Shown in pieces: positions 27,569-36,145 of a stretch of DNA of 64,000 nucleotides (position 1 is the first letter of the stretch; every line of letters starts with the position of its first letter). Made by a program: the position numbers and the translations under genes. Below the pieces are notes generated by a model that did not search any database, had not been told where the DNA came from, and saw nothing but the letters and a program-made list of their open reading frames with translations. This DNA comes from Tistrella mobilis KA081020-065 (GTDB lineage: Bacteria > Pseudomonadota > Alphaproteobacteria > Tistrellales > Tistrellaceae): NCBI RefSeq assembly GCF_000264455.2, contig NC_017958.1, positions 1,059,001 through 1,123,000 on the forward strand. Direction: 5' to 3'.

Positions 27569-29761
27569 TCAGAAGCCGCTTTCGCGGATGGCGACGGCGA
27601 TCACCCGGCGCCACAGGCTGGCGGCGAAGCTTTCCGCCGGTGCGTCGATCCGCACCATGCCCCGCAGGGCCAGGGTCTGGCCTGCGGGCAGCCCGGCGCC
27701 GGCATCGGGTTCCAGCCACACCCGATAGACCGCGCCGCGCGGCACGGGGCGGCGTTCATGGTCCAGCTCGGTTGCGATCGGCCCGCCATTCTGGCTGGCC
27801 AGGGCCGGCTGATCCAGGGCATCCACCGCCGTCTCGGACACGGCGGTCACCACCACCGGCAGCGGGTCGCGCGCGGGGTCGTCGGTCACGAAGCGGCCGC
27901 GGGCGCCGACCTGCAGCCGCGGCAGATCCTCGCCCGACACATAGGCCTCGATCCGCCCGCCCTCGGCGGCGACCACCAGCCCCAGCACCCGGGCGGGGGA
28001 CACCCACAATCCCGGCATCAGATCGGCCGGCGGGTCGCGGAAGATGCCGTCCTGCGGCGCGCGCACCACCAGCCGGGCGCGCTCTGCCACCAGCCCGTCC
28101 AGCTCCGCCAGCCGGGCGGCCAGCCGCCCTTCCAGCACGCCCACCTCGGCGGCGGTGGCGGCGCTGGCGGCCTGGCGCTGGATCAGCCTCTGGGTCACGT
28201 CCAGCTCCAGGCGGATCATCTCGATCTTCCGGTCCAGATCGGGGTTGTCGAGCACCACCACCGGCTGGCCGGCGGTAACGCGCGCACCCGCCGCCACAGG
28301 CACCTCCACCACCCGTGCCGGCGCCGGCGGATGCAGCCGCGGGCTGGCCGATGCCTCCAGCATCGCCGGCAGGCCGATATTGCCCTGCCAGGGCACGAAG
28401 GCGAGCCCGATCAGCAGCGCCAGCACCGCCAGGCTGCGGGCCATGGCCCGGTTCATCCGCATCTCGTCCCTCGCCTTCCACCATTCGCCGATTTCGCGCA
28501 GCGCCGGCATCGCCAGGAACCAGCACACCTCCACCGCCGCCAGCATGATGCCCAGCACCTTGAAGAAGGCGTGATAGACCAGCACGGCGATGCCCAGGAA
28601 CAGGAAGAACCGCCAGATCCAGGCGCCATAGGCATAAAGCAGCACGGCGTGGCGGGTGCGCGGCGGCAGCACTTCCGGCGGCTCGCGCCCCAGGCCGAAC
28701 AGGGTTTCGCGCAGATGCCAGCGGGCCAGCGCGAAGCCGCGGCCCTGCAGGTTGCGCACGCCGATCAGATCCGACAGCAGGTAATAGCCGTCGAAGCGCA
28801 TCAGCGGGTTCAGATTGACCAGCAGGGTCATGAACCACGACACCGCCGCCAGAAAGAACACGGCGGATCGCGCGGGCCCGTCGGGCATCAGCGTCCACAG
28901 AATGGTGGCGATGGCGGCGATGCCCAGCTCCACCGCCATGCCCGCCGCCCCGATGATCAGTCGCCGGTGGCGTTCCGGCAGCCGCCAGGCATCGCTGACA
29001 TCGGTATAAAGCACCGGCATCATCACCAGCAGGGCGACCCCCATGGAATGCACCCGGCAGCCGAAGCGCTTGGCGGCCAGGGCATGGCCCATCTCGTGCA
29101 GCACCTTGGCGATGATCAGCGCAATACCGAACCAGACCGCCCCTTCAAGGGTCAGGAAGCTGGTGAAGGTGTGCAGGAACACATCCCATTGCCGCCCGAC
29201 CAGATAAAGCGCGATGGCGACCAGGGTGAGCAGGGTAAGCCCCGCCCCTTTGGAGAACATCATCCGGCCGAGCGGCGTCAGCCCGTCCAGCCACATATCG
29301 GGGCGGACCAGCGGCACGCGCACGAACAGATAATTGTGCAGCATCCAGGAAAAGGCGCTGCGCTTCGCGGCCTTGCGCTGGCGGGCATAGCTGCCGGTCA
29401 TCCCCGGCTCGTCGCCCGCGACCAGATTGTTGGCGATCAGGAAACGGGCCAGCTCGTCCACATCGCTCAGCTCCAGCGGCAGGCGAGAGGCGGCCATGGC
29501 CCGGGCCAGAACCCTGTCGGGCATGCCCTGATCCCAGGCGCCCAGCAGCGCCACCGCCTGGGGCGACAGGCTGTAATAGCGCCCGCGCGCCGGATCCAGA
29601 ATCGTCCAGCTGGGGCTGCCGTCCAGATCGGTGGGGCCCGGCAGCAGCTTCAGATCCTCGCGCAGCCGCGGCACCGGTTTGGCCTGCTGCTGGCCACCCG
29701 CGCCGCCCCCGAACGAGATGGTCGGCCCCCCCGGCGCGCTGCCCTGCACGGATGCGACCAT
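27569..29761 (-). CDS. PqqD-like / site-2 protease M50 / HlyD fusion protein
   Basis: A 730-residue membrane protein. Residues of about 30-115 look PqqD-like. The M50 core has HEMGH at 222-226 (zinc-binding HExxH) and NPLMRFDGYYLLSD at 318-331 (the second zinc-ligand motif), surrounded by several membrane segments. From about residue 455 it continues as a HlyD-type adaptor: lipoyl-like VPVAAGARVTAGQPVVVL, a coiled-coil, then a beta-barrel. The combination suggests an inner-membrane protease that also reaches into the periplasm. It is the last gene of a three-gene operon, 3 bp after the stop of the GAF-like/HlyD gene. By family it belongs to M50/HlyD proteins linked to exported large proteins or peptides; the substrate is unknown. 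The giant repeat protein or a small GG-leader protein are candidates by inference. Confidence 0.8.
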   Translation of the reverse strand: MVASVQGSAPGGPTISFGGGAGGQQQAKPVPRLREDLKLLPGPTDLDGSPSWTILDPARGRYYSLSPQAVALLGAWDQGMPDRVLARAMAASRLPLELSDVDELARFLIANNLVAGDEPGMTGSYARQRKAAKRSAFSWMLHNYLFVRVPLVRPDMWLDGLTPLGRMMFSKGAGLTLLTLVAIALYLVGRQWDVFLHTFTSFLTLEGAVWFGIALIIAKVLHEMGHALAAKRFGCRVHSMGVALLVMMPVLYTDVSDAWRLPERHRRLIIGAAGMAVELGIAAIATILWTLMPDGPARSAVFFLAAVSWFMTLLVNLNPLMRFDGYYLLSDLIGVRNLQGRGFALARWHLRETLFGLGREPPEVLPPRTRHAVLLYAYGAWIWRFFLFLGIAVLVYHAFFKVLGIMLAAVEVCWFLAMPALREIGEWWKARDEMRMNRAMARSLAVLALLIGLAFVPWQGNIGLPAMLEASASPRLHPPAPARVVEVPVAAGARVTAGQPVVVLDNPDLDRKIEMIRLELDVTQRLIQRQAASAATAAEVGVLEGRLAARLAELDGLVAERARLVVRAPQDGIFRDPPADLMPGLWVSPARVLGLVVAAEGGRIEAYVSGEDLPRLQVGARGRFVTDDPARDPLPVVVTAVSETAVDALDQPALASQNGGPIATELDHERRPVPRGAVYRVWLEPDAGAGLPAGQTLALRGMVRIDAPAESFAASLWRRVIAVAIRESGF

Positions 29762-29764
29762 GGC

Positions 29765-31330
29765 CTAGAACCCGGTATGCTGGCGCAGCGCCGCCAGCGG
29801 CCTGCGGAACAGATAGAAGGCCAGCGGCACATCCGCGCCATAGACCTTGGCGGTGCCGCGCAGCCCCACGCGGGGCAGGGCCTCGCCGGCGTCCTGGTCC
29901 AGCCGGGCCTTCAGCTCATAGGCCAGAATGCCCCCCGGGGTCTGTTCCGCCGTATAGCTCATGCTGGTCATCCGCCCGGCCACCGGCTCCAGCGGCCGGG
30001 CATCCAGGAACAGCTGCACCGGCGCGCCCGGCTCCAGCCGGATCGCCTCGCCCACCGGCAGTTCCACGCGGATCTCGGCCCGGGCCGGATCGGCGATGGT
30101 CATGATCCGCTGGCCGGTCTGCACCGGCCGGCCGATCCAGTCGTCGGCGCGGGTGAAGAGCACGATGCCCGGGCGTTCGGCACGGACCTCCACCCGGGCC
30201 AGGCGCTGTTCGGCATACTCCAGCTCCGCCTGGCGCAGCCGGGCGCGGGCTTCCAGCAGGGCGATCTGCGCGCCGGCATCGCGGTCGTCAAAGGCGCCCT
30301 GGCGCGCGCGGCGCAGTTCGGCCTCGGCGATTTCCAGCGTGCGGCGGGCCACTGCCACCTCGGCCTGAAGATTGGTCGGGTCCAGCCGCAGCAGCAGATC
30401 GCCGGCGTCGACCCGCTGGTTGGGCTGCACCTCGATCGCCTGCACCACCCCGTCCAGCGGCGAGGCGACGGTCGCCGGGTCGCTGGCCGACACCTCGGCC
30501 GGCGCCAGCACGCTCTGCGGCACCGGAATGAAACCGGCGGCAACGGCAGCCGCCACCAGCCCCAGCACCAGCCAGCGCGGCCTGGGCAGCCGCCGCCGGC
30601 CGGCACCACGGCCGGCCAGCGCCAGCCAGGCATGGGCATAGGCATCGGCCAGCTGGGCGGCCAGAACCTGATCGGCGGGGGCGAAACCGGTATCGCGGGC
30701 CAGCCACAGCCAGCCGCGCACATGGCCCTCGCGATCGGTCAGCGGGCAGAGCAGCGCATGGGGGGCGGCCAGCTCCGGCCAGGCCTCGGCCAGTTCCTGT
30801 GGCAGATCGGCGGGCGTCACCAGCCGCGGCTTCAGCAGCTCGGCCTCGGGCGCCGGCGCCGGCGTGGCGCCGGCCAGGGGTTGTGGCGCCGGTACAGGCG
30901 CAGGCGCCGCCTTCAGCGCCTTCATCTGGTCGCGATGGGCGGCGGCCAGATGGCCCAGCACCCGTTCCAGCCAGGTGACATAGGGCGCCGTGCGCTCCAC
31001 CCCCGGCACGTCCGACAGGGCGACGGGTTTCGGGCGGATCGCGCCCTCGGCCAGCGCCGCCTGGCGATAGGGCAGCAGACGGCGGGTTTCGTTGACGATC
31101 ACATAGCGCAGGCTTTGCACATCCGGCGCGCGCCGGGCGGCACGTTCCAGCGACAGCATGATCGAGAACAGGATCGCCGACCGGCCGCGCGCCGGATCGG
31201 CTGCCGCTCCCCCGGCTGCCGCTCCCCCGGCTGCCGCTCCCCCGGCTGCAGGTGCACCCGGCTTCGCCGCCGCGGCGGCCAGCTTCTGCAGATCGATCTT
31301 GGGCGGCTGCGGCCGGGGATCGGCGTTCAT
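29765..31330 (-). CDS. GAF-like N-terminal / HlyD-type membrane-fusion adaptor
   Basis: A 521-residue protein. An N-terminal low-complexity Ala/Gly/Pro stretch precedes a cytoplasmic GAF-like region (about 50-240, ending in the WLWLARDTGF segment). One membrane helix follows (WLVLGLVAAAVAAGFIPV, about 255), then a HlyD architecture: SPLDGVVQAIEVQPNQRVDAGDLL as the lipoyl half-motif, a coiled-coil (AEAELRRARQ through LRQAELEYAEQR), and a C-terminal barrel. It overlaps the upstream adaptor gene by 4 bp (start and stop in TCAT at 31327-31330), so the two are translationally coupled. The cytoplasmic GAF-like part suggests signal-responsive assembly with the M50/HlyD partner. No ABC ATPase is fused. 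Confidence 0.75.
   Translation of the reverse strand: MNADPRPQPPKIDLQKLAAAAAKPGAPAAGGAAAGGAAAGGAAADPARGRSAILFSIMLSLERAARRAPDVQSLRYVIVNETRRLLPYRQAALAEGAIRPKPVALSDVPGVERTAPYVTWLERVLGHLAAAHRDQMKALKAAPAPVPAPQPLAGATPAPAPEAELLKPRLVTPADLPQELAEAWPELAAPHALLCPLTDREGHVRGWLWLARDTGFAPADQVLAAQLADAYAHAWLALAGRGAGRRRLPRPRWLVLGLVAAAVAAGFIPVPQSVLAPAEVSASDPATVASPLDGVVQAIEVQPNQRVDAGDLLLRLDPTNLQAEVAVARRTLEIAEAELRRARQGAFDDRDAGAQIALLEARARLRQAELEYAEQRLARVEVRAERPGIVLFTRADDWIGRPVQTGQRIMTIADPARAEIRVELPVGEAIRLEPGAPVQLFLDARPLEPVAGRMTSMSYTAEQTPGGILAYELKARLDQDAGEALPRVGLRGTAKVYGADVPLAFYLFRRPLAALRQHTGF
31200..31244 (-). repeat. Three perfect 15-bp tandem repeats
   Basis: The unit gctgccgctcccccg occurs three times in a row, plus a partial fourth. 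It encodes repeated GGAAA in the N-terminal linker of the GAF-like/HlyD protein. Being a multiple of three, copy-number change would only alter linker length. Confidence 0.9.
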
Positions 31331-32289
31331 TTCGGCGTCCCTTGCGGTTTGGCCCCTTGCGGTTTGGCCTGCGGCACGGGCTCGCCTTCGGCGGGGCCGG
31401 CAGGCCGTGCCGCAGGGTCGAAGCGCGCCGTGCCGCTCATGCCCGGCAGCAGATCGGTCGGTTTCCCCTCGATCGCCGCCAGCACCGGCACGGTCTGCGA
31501 CACCTGATCGACCCGGGCACCGATGGCAGTGACCTGCGCCTTGACCGTGCCGCCGGTCTCGTCGACCGCGAAATCGAACGGCTGGCCGGGCACCAGCCAG
31601 GCCAGCCAGGTGGAGGGCACGATCAGCCGGATGCGCGGCAGCCCGTCCGAGACGATCGCCAGCAAATCGTCACCGGCGGCGACGCCTTCGGCCGGCTGTG
31701 CCAGGCGGCGCACCACCCGGCCGGCATAGGGTGCCTCGATCCGGCAGCGCTCCACCGTGGCGGAACTCAGCCGGATGGCGGCCGAGGCCTCGGCCAGCTT
31801 CGCCTCGGCCAGCTGCACGTCCAGCACGCCGATCGACTGAAGCTTCGCCAGGCTGCGGGCATTGTCGAGTGCGGCCTTGGCCCCGGCCGCCTGGGCGCGC
31901 GCCTGGGCCAGCTGGGCCTCGTAGAGCGTGCAGTCGAACCGCACCAGCAGGGCGCCCTTGGCAAAGTCCGCGCCTTCGGTCACCGGCAGATCGACGATCC
32001 GGCCGGCGATCTCGGCCGAAATCACCGCCTCCGCCGCCGGCTCCAGCACGCCGCGCGCGGCCTCGGGCGACGGCGCATCGGGACCCGTCTTCACCGGCCC
32101 CGGCACGGGCGCGGCCGACAGGATCGGCGGCAACTGGCGGGGCGCTGCGGTGGCATCGGCTCCCCCACCTGACGACAGGGGCGGCAGCCCGGTCTGTGCC
32201 GCCGCAAGGGTGGCCATCGTCACCAGAGCCGCCGCCATGGCGGCTCCGGTCACCACCCGACGGGCCCGCATCGCGTTCCGAAGCTGCAT
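31327..32289 (-). CDS. Periplasmic HlyD/RND-type adaptor subunit
   Basis: A 320-residue protein with a clear signal peptide (MRARRVVTGAAMAAALVTMATLAAAQ). The lipoyl half-motifs are VISAEIAGRIVDLPVTEGADFAKGALLVRFD and APYAGRVVRRLAQPAEGVAAGDDLL, flanking a hairpin of coiled-coil (LYEAQLAQARAQAAGAKAAL). A C-terminal barrel and a low-complexity QAKPQGAKPQG tail follow. It is the first gene of the operon with the GAF-like/HlyD and M50/HlyD genes. The system thus has three different adaptor modules but no visible ABC/RND pump or outer-membrane channel, so it must borrow them or work differently. Confidence 0.8.
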   Translation of the reverse strand: MQLRNAMRARRVVTGAAMAAALVTMATLAAAQTGLPPLSSGGGADATAAPRQLPPILSAAPVPGPVKTGPDAPSPEAARGVLEPAAEAVISAEIAGRIVDLPVTEGADFAKGALLVRFDCTLYEAQLAQARAQAAGAKAALDNARSLAKLQSIGVLDVQLAEAKLAEASAAIRLSSATVERCRIEAPYAGRVVRRLAQPAEGVAAGDDLLAIVSDGLPRIRLIVPSTWLAWLVPGQPFDFAVDETGGTVKAQVTAIGARVDQVSQTVPVLAAIEGKPTDLLPGMSGTARFDPAARPAGPAEGEPVPQAKPQGAKPQGTPK

Positions 32290-32396
32290 TCCCTCAACCG
32301 CCCCTGACTGTTATTCCGGCGCCGTCCCTGTCGCCCGCACGCCGGGTCAGCCTACGCCTGTTGGCGCAGGCGCGCCACGCCCCTCGGCCGCCATGG

Positions 32397-33302
32397 TCAC
32401 TTCGCGGGCCCGGCCTTGCGGCCGGCCATATGGGTCAGATAGGCCACGATATGGTCGATATCGGCATCGCTCAGCTCGTCGGCAGAGAAGGCCGGCATCA
32501 CCGATCCGGGCCAGCTGCGCACCGATTTCGTGTTGCGGATCAGCTGCTTCAGTGCCGCCGGCTGGAAGTACTCCGTGGGGTTCATCGGCAGGTTCAGATC
32601 CGGCCCCAGCTCGGCCGGCCCGGCACCGTTGATCTTGTGGCAGGCGGCGCACTGCACCGCGAAGACCTGCTCGCCCTTCCGCTCCGGCGCATCGGCCGGC
32701 AGCGTCTCCGCCACCCGCATCGGCGGGAAACGGTCCAGCAGCGGCACGGTGGCGGTGAAGCTCGCCACCTGATAGGGCCATTGCTCCTGAGTCACCCCGC
32801 TCGCCGCGGCATTGGTCCACACCACGTAGAACGGGCCCGGATCGGCATCCTTGTCGGGCAGGGTCGGCCAACCACCATCAGCGGTGGCGCCATCAGCCGT
32901 AGATAGCGCCAGCCAGGCCCGGGCGCGGTCGGGGCGGGTTTCCAGCACCAGGGCCGCCGGCAGCTGGGCGACGAACCCATCCAGCGCCGCCACCTCCAGA
33001 TGGTCGTCGGCCGCCAGGCCGTGATCGGCCAGGATCGGCGCCAGCGGTACCGCCTTGTAGCGCATGGGCCGGTGATACGAGACATCGTCCGGCACATCGA
33101 TCACGGTCAGGTCGGGCCGCTTCAGCAGGGCCTCGCGATCCAGCGAAAACACCCGGCCCTCGATCGCGAAGCTCACCGCCGGCACCTCGGCGGCGTTCAG
33201 CCCGGCTGCCATCGGCGGCAGGCTCACCAGAGCCAGCGCCACGGCGATCGCCGCGACACCCGCCCGCACGCGTCTCGTCACATGTGCCATCACATCACCC
33301 AT
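32397..33302 (-). CDS. Exported c-type cytochrome with N-terminal molybdopterin-oxidoreductase-like domain
   Basis: A 301-residue protein. The start at 33302 is chosen for its AAGGGG site 5 bases upstream; a longer open frame to 33704 has no family-like sequence. A signal peptide (RRVRAGVAAIAVALALVSLPPMAAG) is followed by a domain of about 140 residues (LLKRPDLTVIDVP, YKAVPLAPILADHG, FVAQLPAALVL) resembling the sulfite-oxidase-type substrate fold but too short to hold a complete cofactor site. The C-terminal third is a class I cytochrome c: CAACH heme site, MPAFSADELSDADIDHIVAYL with its axial Met. It is probably a periplasmic electron carrier. Its natural partner is not encoded nearby. Confidence 0.75.
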   Translation of the reverse strand: MGDVMAHVTRRVRAGVAAIAVALALVSLPPMAAGLNAAEVPAVSFAIEGRVFSLDREALLKRPDLTVIDVPDDVSYHRPMRYKAVPLAPILADHGLAADDHLEVAALDGFVAQLPAALVLETRPDRARAWLALSTADGATADGGWPTLPDKDADPGPFYVVWTNAAASGVTQEQWPYQVASFTATVPLLDRFPPMRVAETLPADAPERKGEQVFAVQCAACHKINGAGPAELGPDLNLPMNPTEYFQPAALKQLIRNTKSVRSWPGSVMPAFSADELSDADIDHIVAYLTHMAGRKAGPAK

Positions 33303-33537
33303 CACATCCCCTTTCCGGCCGTCGTCATCCCGTGCGACCGGTTGGGATGCAGTATGCACCAGTCCGGCTTTGTCGGCGCGTGGATTGAAGATCCTGCGTA
33401 AACGTCGGTGGATGCCGGTCCGGTGCCGGATCATGGACCCTTGCGGACGAAGCGCTGTACCTGGCCGCCGATCCCCGGCAAGCTTGGCGGACCATCTTTC
33501 TCCGCGCTGCGGACCCTGCGCCAGATCGGTTCCAACC

Positions 33538-34491
33538 ATGACCACCACCCCCAACCCGCCCGCCGGCCCGGAGCCGGTCGGAACGCAGTCGCTCGCGGCC
33601 TCCAACCCGTCGCTCGCCCCCAACCCGTCGCTCGACCGCCTGAAGGGCATCGGCCTGATGATCGTGGCGGTGGGCCAGTTCGTGGCCATGGACACCATCG
33701 CCAAGCTGCTCTCGGAAACCCAGCCGGTGCCGCAGCTGGTCTGGGCGCGCTATGGCTTCCATCTGCTGTGGATGCTGCCGCTGATCCCGGTTTTCGGGCT
33801 CCGGCGGATGATCTCCACCCGTGTGCCCGGCCGTCAGCTCGCCCGCTCGGCCCTGCTGATCTCGTCGACCGTCTTCGCCTATTTGGCCGTGCACCGCCTG
33901 CCGCTCACCCAGCTCTATGCAGTAAATTTCACGGCGCCGCTGATGGTGACCCTGATGTCGGGTCCGCTCCTCGGCGAAGCGATCGGCCCGAAGCGCTGGG
34001 CGGCGGTGCTGCTCGGCCTCGGCGGCGCGCTCATCGCCGTGCGCCCCGATCCGGGCAATCTCGATCCCGGCATTCTCTATGCCTTCGCCATGGCGCTCAG
34101 CTTCGCGGTCTATCAGATCATCACCCGCCAGATCTCGCCCTATGACGGGCCGCTGGTCGGGCTGTTCTATGCCGCCCTGTTCGGCTTCACGCTCACCTCG
34201 ATCGCGGTGCCGTTCTACTGGGCGCCGGTCGATGCCCGAACCTGGGTGATGATGGCGCTGCTCGGCCTGTTCGGCGCGCTCGGGCATCTTGCGCTGATCT
34301 CGGCGCTCCGCCTCGCTCCTGCCTCGCTGATCTCGCCCTTCAGCTATACCCAGCTGATCTGGGCGACCGCGGTCGGCTTCGTGATCTTCGGCCATCTGCC
34401 CGATCAGTGGACGCTGACCGGGGCCGCCATCGTGGTCGCGGCCGGGCTCTATCTCGCTTTCGGGGAACGGCTGCGCTTCCGTCGGCGTTGA
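33538..34491 (+). CDS. EamA/DMT-family transporter
   Basis: A 317-residue inner-membrane protein with about ten hydrophobic helices in two EamA repeats (GIGLMIVAVGQFVAMDTIAKLL and ILYAFAMALSFAVYQIITRQ begin the halves). Drug/metabolite-superfamily proteins of this size export small metabolites; the substrate cannot be told. The start at 33538 gives the usual length; the upstream frame would add 56 non-conserved residues. It is divergent from the cytochrome gene, with 235 bp between them, and 50 bp ahead of the M20 hydrolase, so exporter and hydrolase may be co-transcribed. Confidence 0.85.
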   Translation: MTTTPNPPAGPEPVGTQSLAASNPSLAPNPSLDRLKGIGLMIVAVGQFVAMDTIAKLLSETQPVPQLVWARYGFHLLWMLPLIPVFGLRRMISTRVPGRQLARSALLISSTVFAYLAVHRLPLTQLYAVNFTAPLMVTLMSGPLLGEAIGPKRWAAVLLGLGGALIAVRPDPGNLDPGILYAFAMALSFAVYQIITRQISPYDGPLVGLFYAALFGFTLTSIAVPFYWAPVDARTWVMMALLGLFGALGHLALISALRLAPASLISPFSYTQLIWATAVGFVIFGHLPDQWTLTGAAIVVAAGLYLAFGERLRFRRR

Positions 34492-34541
34492 AGAGGCAGC
34501 CCCGCCCGGGGGAGATGCCCATCTTCGAGGAGCCGCCAGCC

Positions 34542-35795
34542 GTGAGCGTGCCAGCCAGTCCCCGCACCGATACCGCCCGCCTCGCCGGGATCGTCGACCG
34601 CAACCACGAGACCGCGGTCGACTTCCTCTCCGAACTGGTGCGCACGCCCTCCGACGCGCCGCCCGGCGACTGCACCGCCATCGCCGAGGTCACCGCCGGC
34701 TGGCTGGAGACGCTGGGCTTCGAGGTGGAACGTCTGCACGTGCCCGAGGCAGCCTTCGGGGCAGCCGGTGTCGCCGCCGCCCCCAACCTGATCGTGCGCG
34801 AGGAATTCGGCCCCGGCCCGACCGTCGCACTCGCCGCCCATGGCGACGTACCGCCACCGGGCCATGGCTGGTCGATCGAACCCTATGCCGCCGTGGTCCG
34901 CGACGGGCGGATGTATGGCCGCGGCGCCGCGGTCGCCAAATCCGACATCGTCGCCTATGCGCTGGCGCTCCGGGCGATCAGACAGGCCGGCCTCAGCCTC
35001 GGCGGCACGATCGAGCTGCATGTCACCTGGGACGAGGAAAGCGGCGGCGAGGTCGGGCCGCCGCTGATCCTGGAGCGGCGGAAAACCCGGCCCGATTTCG
35101 CGATCTGCTCGGGCGGCTCCTACGCCGTCGGCACCCGGCAGAACGGCTGTCTGCATCTGGAGGTGACGGTAGAGGGCCGCTCCGCCCATGCCGCCCGGCC
35201 CGAGAGCGGCGCAGATGCGATCGAGGCGGCGCTGCGGATCATGCAGGCGGTCTACGAGCTGCGCGACCGGCTCGCCGCCGACGGCCGTCCGCCACTGGTG
35301 ATCGGCAGCCTTGCCGCCGGCACCAACCCCAACATGGTCGCCGACCGCGCCCGCTTCGTGATCGATCGCCGTATCACCCCCGATGAAGATCCCGAAGCGG
35401 TGGAGACCGAGCTGATCCGCCTGGTCGAACGGACCGGCGCCGGGGCCGGTGCGCTCAAGACCCACTGCACGCGCCTGCTGCTCGCCCGCCCCCTCACCCC
35501 CGTGGGCGAGGTCGCCCGCCTGTCGCAGGCGATCCGCCACGCCGCCGCTCAGGAGCTGGGGGAAGAGATCGGCGAGGCCACCTCCCCGCTCTATTCCGAT
35601 GCCCGCCACTACGCCGCGGCCGGCATCCCCACCATCACCTATGGCGCCGGCCCCCGCGATCCCGAGGACGCCCACGGCCACCGCGCCGATGAACGCATCA
35701 CCCTCGACGATCTCCGCCGCGCCACCCGCATCATCGCCGCCGCCCTGGTGGAGCTGCTGCCGGCGGGGGCGAGAAATGCGGGAAGGAAGAGCTGA
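34542..35795 (+). CDS. M20-family metallohydrolase (ArgE/DapE/carboxypeptidase-like)
   Basis: A 417-residue cytoplasmic amidohydrolase. Zinc-site motifs of M20 peptidases are in order: AAHGDVPPPG (H-x-D), YGRGAAVAKSD, TWDEESGGEVG (catalytic Glu pair), EGRSAHAARPESG in the dimerisation domain, and a late YSDARHYAAAGIPTITYGAG with the final metal ligand. GTG at 34542 is preferred because GAGGAG lies 9 bases upstream; ATG at 34515, in frame, has its site almost touching it. Likely substrates are N-acyl amino acids or small peptides. Whether it is ArgE, DapE or a general deacylase cannot be decided. Confidence 0.85.
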   Translation: MSVPASPRTDTARLAGIVDRNHETAVDFLSELVRTPSDAPPGDCTAIAEVTAGWLETLGFEVERLHVPEAAFGAAGVAAAPNLIVREEFGPGPTVALAAHGDVPPPGHGWSIEPYAAVVRDGRMYGRGAAVAKSDIVAYALALRAIRQAGLSLGGTIELHVTWDEESGGEVGPPLILERRKTRPDFAICSGGSYAVGTRQNGCLHLEVTVEGRSAHAARPESGADAIEAALRIMQAVYELRDRLAADGRPPLVIGSLAAGTNPNMVADRARFVIDRRITPDEDPEAVETELIRLVERTGAGAGALKTHCTRLLLARPLTPVGEVARLSQAIRHAAAQELGEEIGEATSPLYSDARHYAAAGIPTITYGAGPRDPEDAHGHRADERITLDDLRRATRIIAAALVELLPAGARNAGRKS

Positions 35796-36064
35796 TCCGC
35801 CTTGAAACCGACCAATCTGGCATCACCCGATCGGGTATTGGGTGACGTCCCATAGGCCTCAAAGAGAGGCATGCCGAAGAAGTGCCGTTGTGCATCGGCA
35901 ATCTGGCAGATCAGTGGCCATATCCGGCGATCTTCGACAGCAACCCCGGCCAGAACTTCATAAGGGGAGTACCGCCGATCCTGCTCCGATTCATCGACAA
36001 ATAATGCCCAGCTCACCTGCGGAGCCCCCGTCATCAGCCTCCTGGGAGCATGCTCCGATGCCAT
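35796..36064 (-). pseudogene. DUF3800 gene remnant (N-terminal part only)
   Basis: From 36064 the minus strand encodes about 70 residues like the N-terminus of DUF3800 proteins: FVDES (the acidic DxE-type motif), YSPYEVLAGVAVEDRRIWPLI, then DAQRHFFGMPLFEAYG. Full members have roughly 230-300 residues. Here the similarity fades after about 35855 and the frame then runs antisense into the M20 gene, stopping at 35639. Surrounding DNA is comparatively AT-rich (36085-36145). It is probably the leftover of a transferred gene truncated by the neighbouring hydrolase. Confidence 0.55.
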
Positions 36065-36145
36065 GCCCCCATCATCGATCTGACATGCAATATTACATAA
36101 CCCCAGGTAGATTTTTCAGAAAAATATATCGATCAGATTTGCGGG

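Noticed and set aside
27127-27728. Plus-strand frames in the convergent spacer as small genes
   Set aside because: There is no ribosome-binding site and the composition is shadow-like. One frame runs through the terminator at 27513-27546 into the M50 gene antisense.
27569-32289. Classical type I secretion operon
   Set aside because: Three HlyD modules are present, but there is no ABC ATPase/permease and no TolC/LapE-type outer-membrane protein in the window.
35639-35795. C-terminal part of the DUF3800-like open frame
   Set aside because: It is antisense to the 3' end of the M20 gene and is Arg/Ser-rich shadow sequence.
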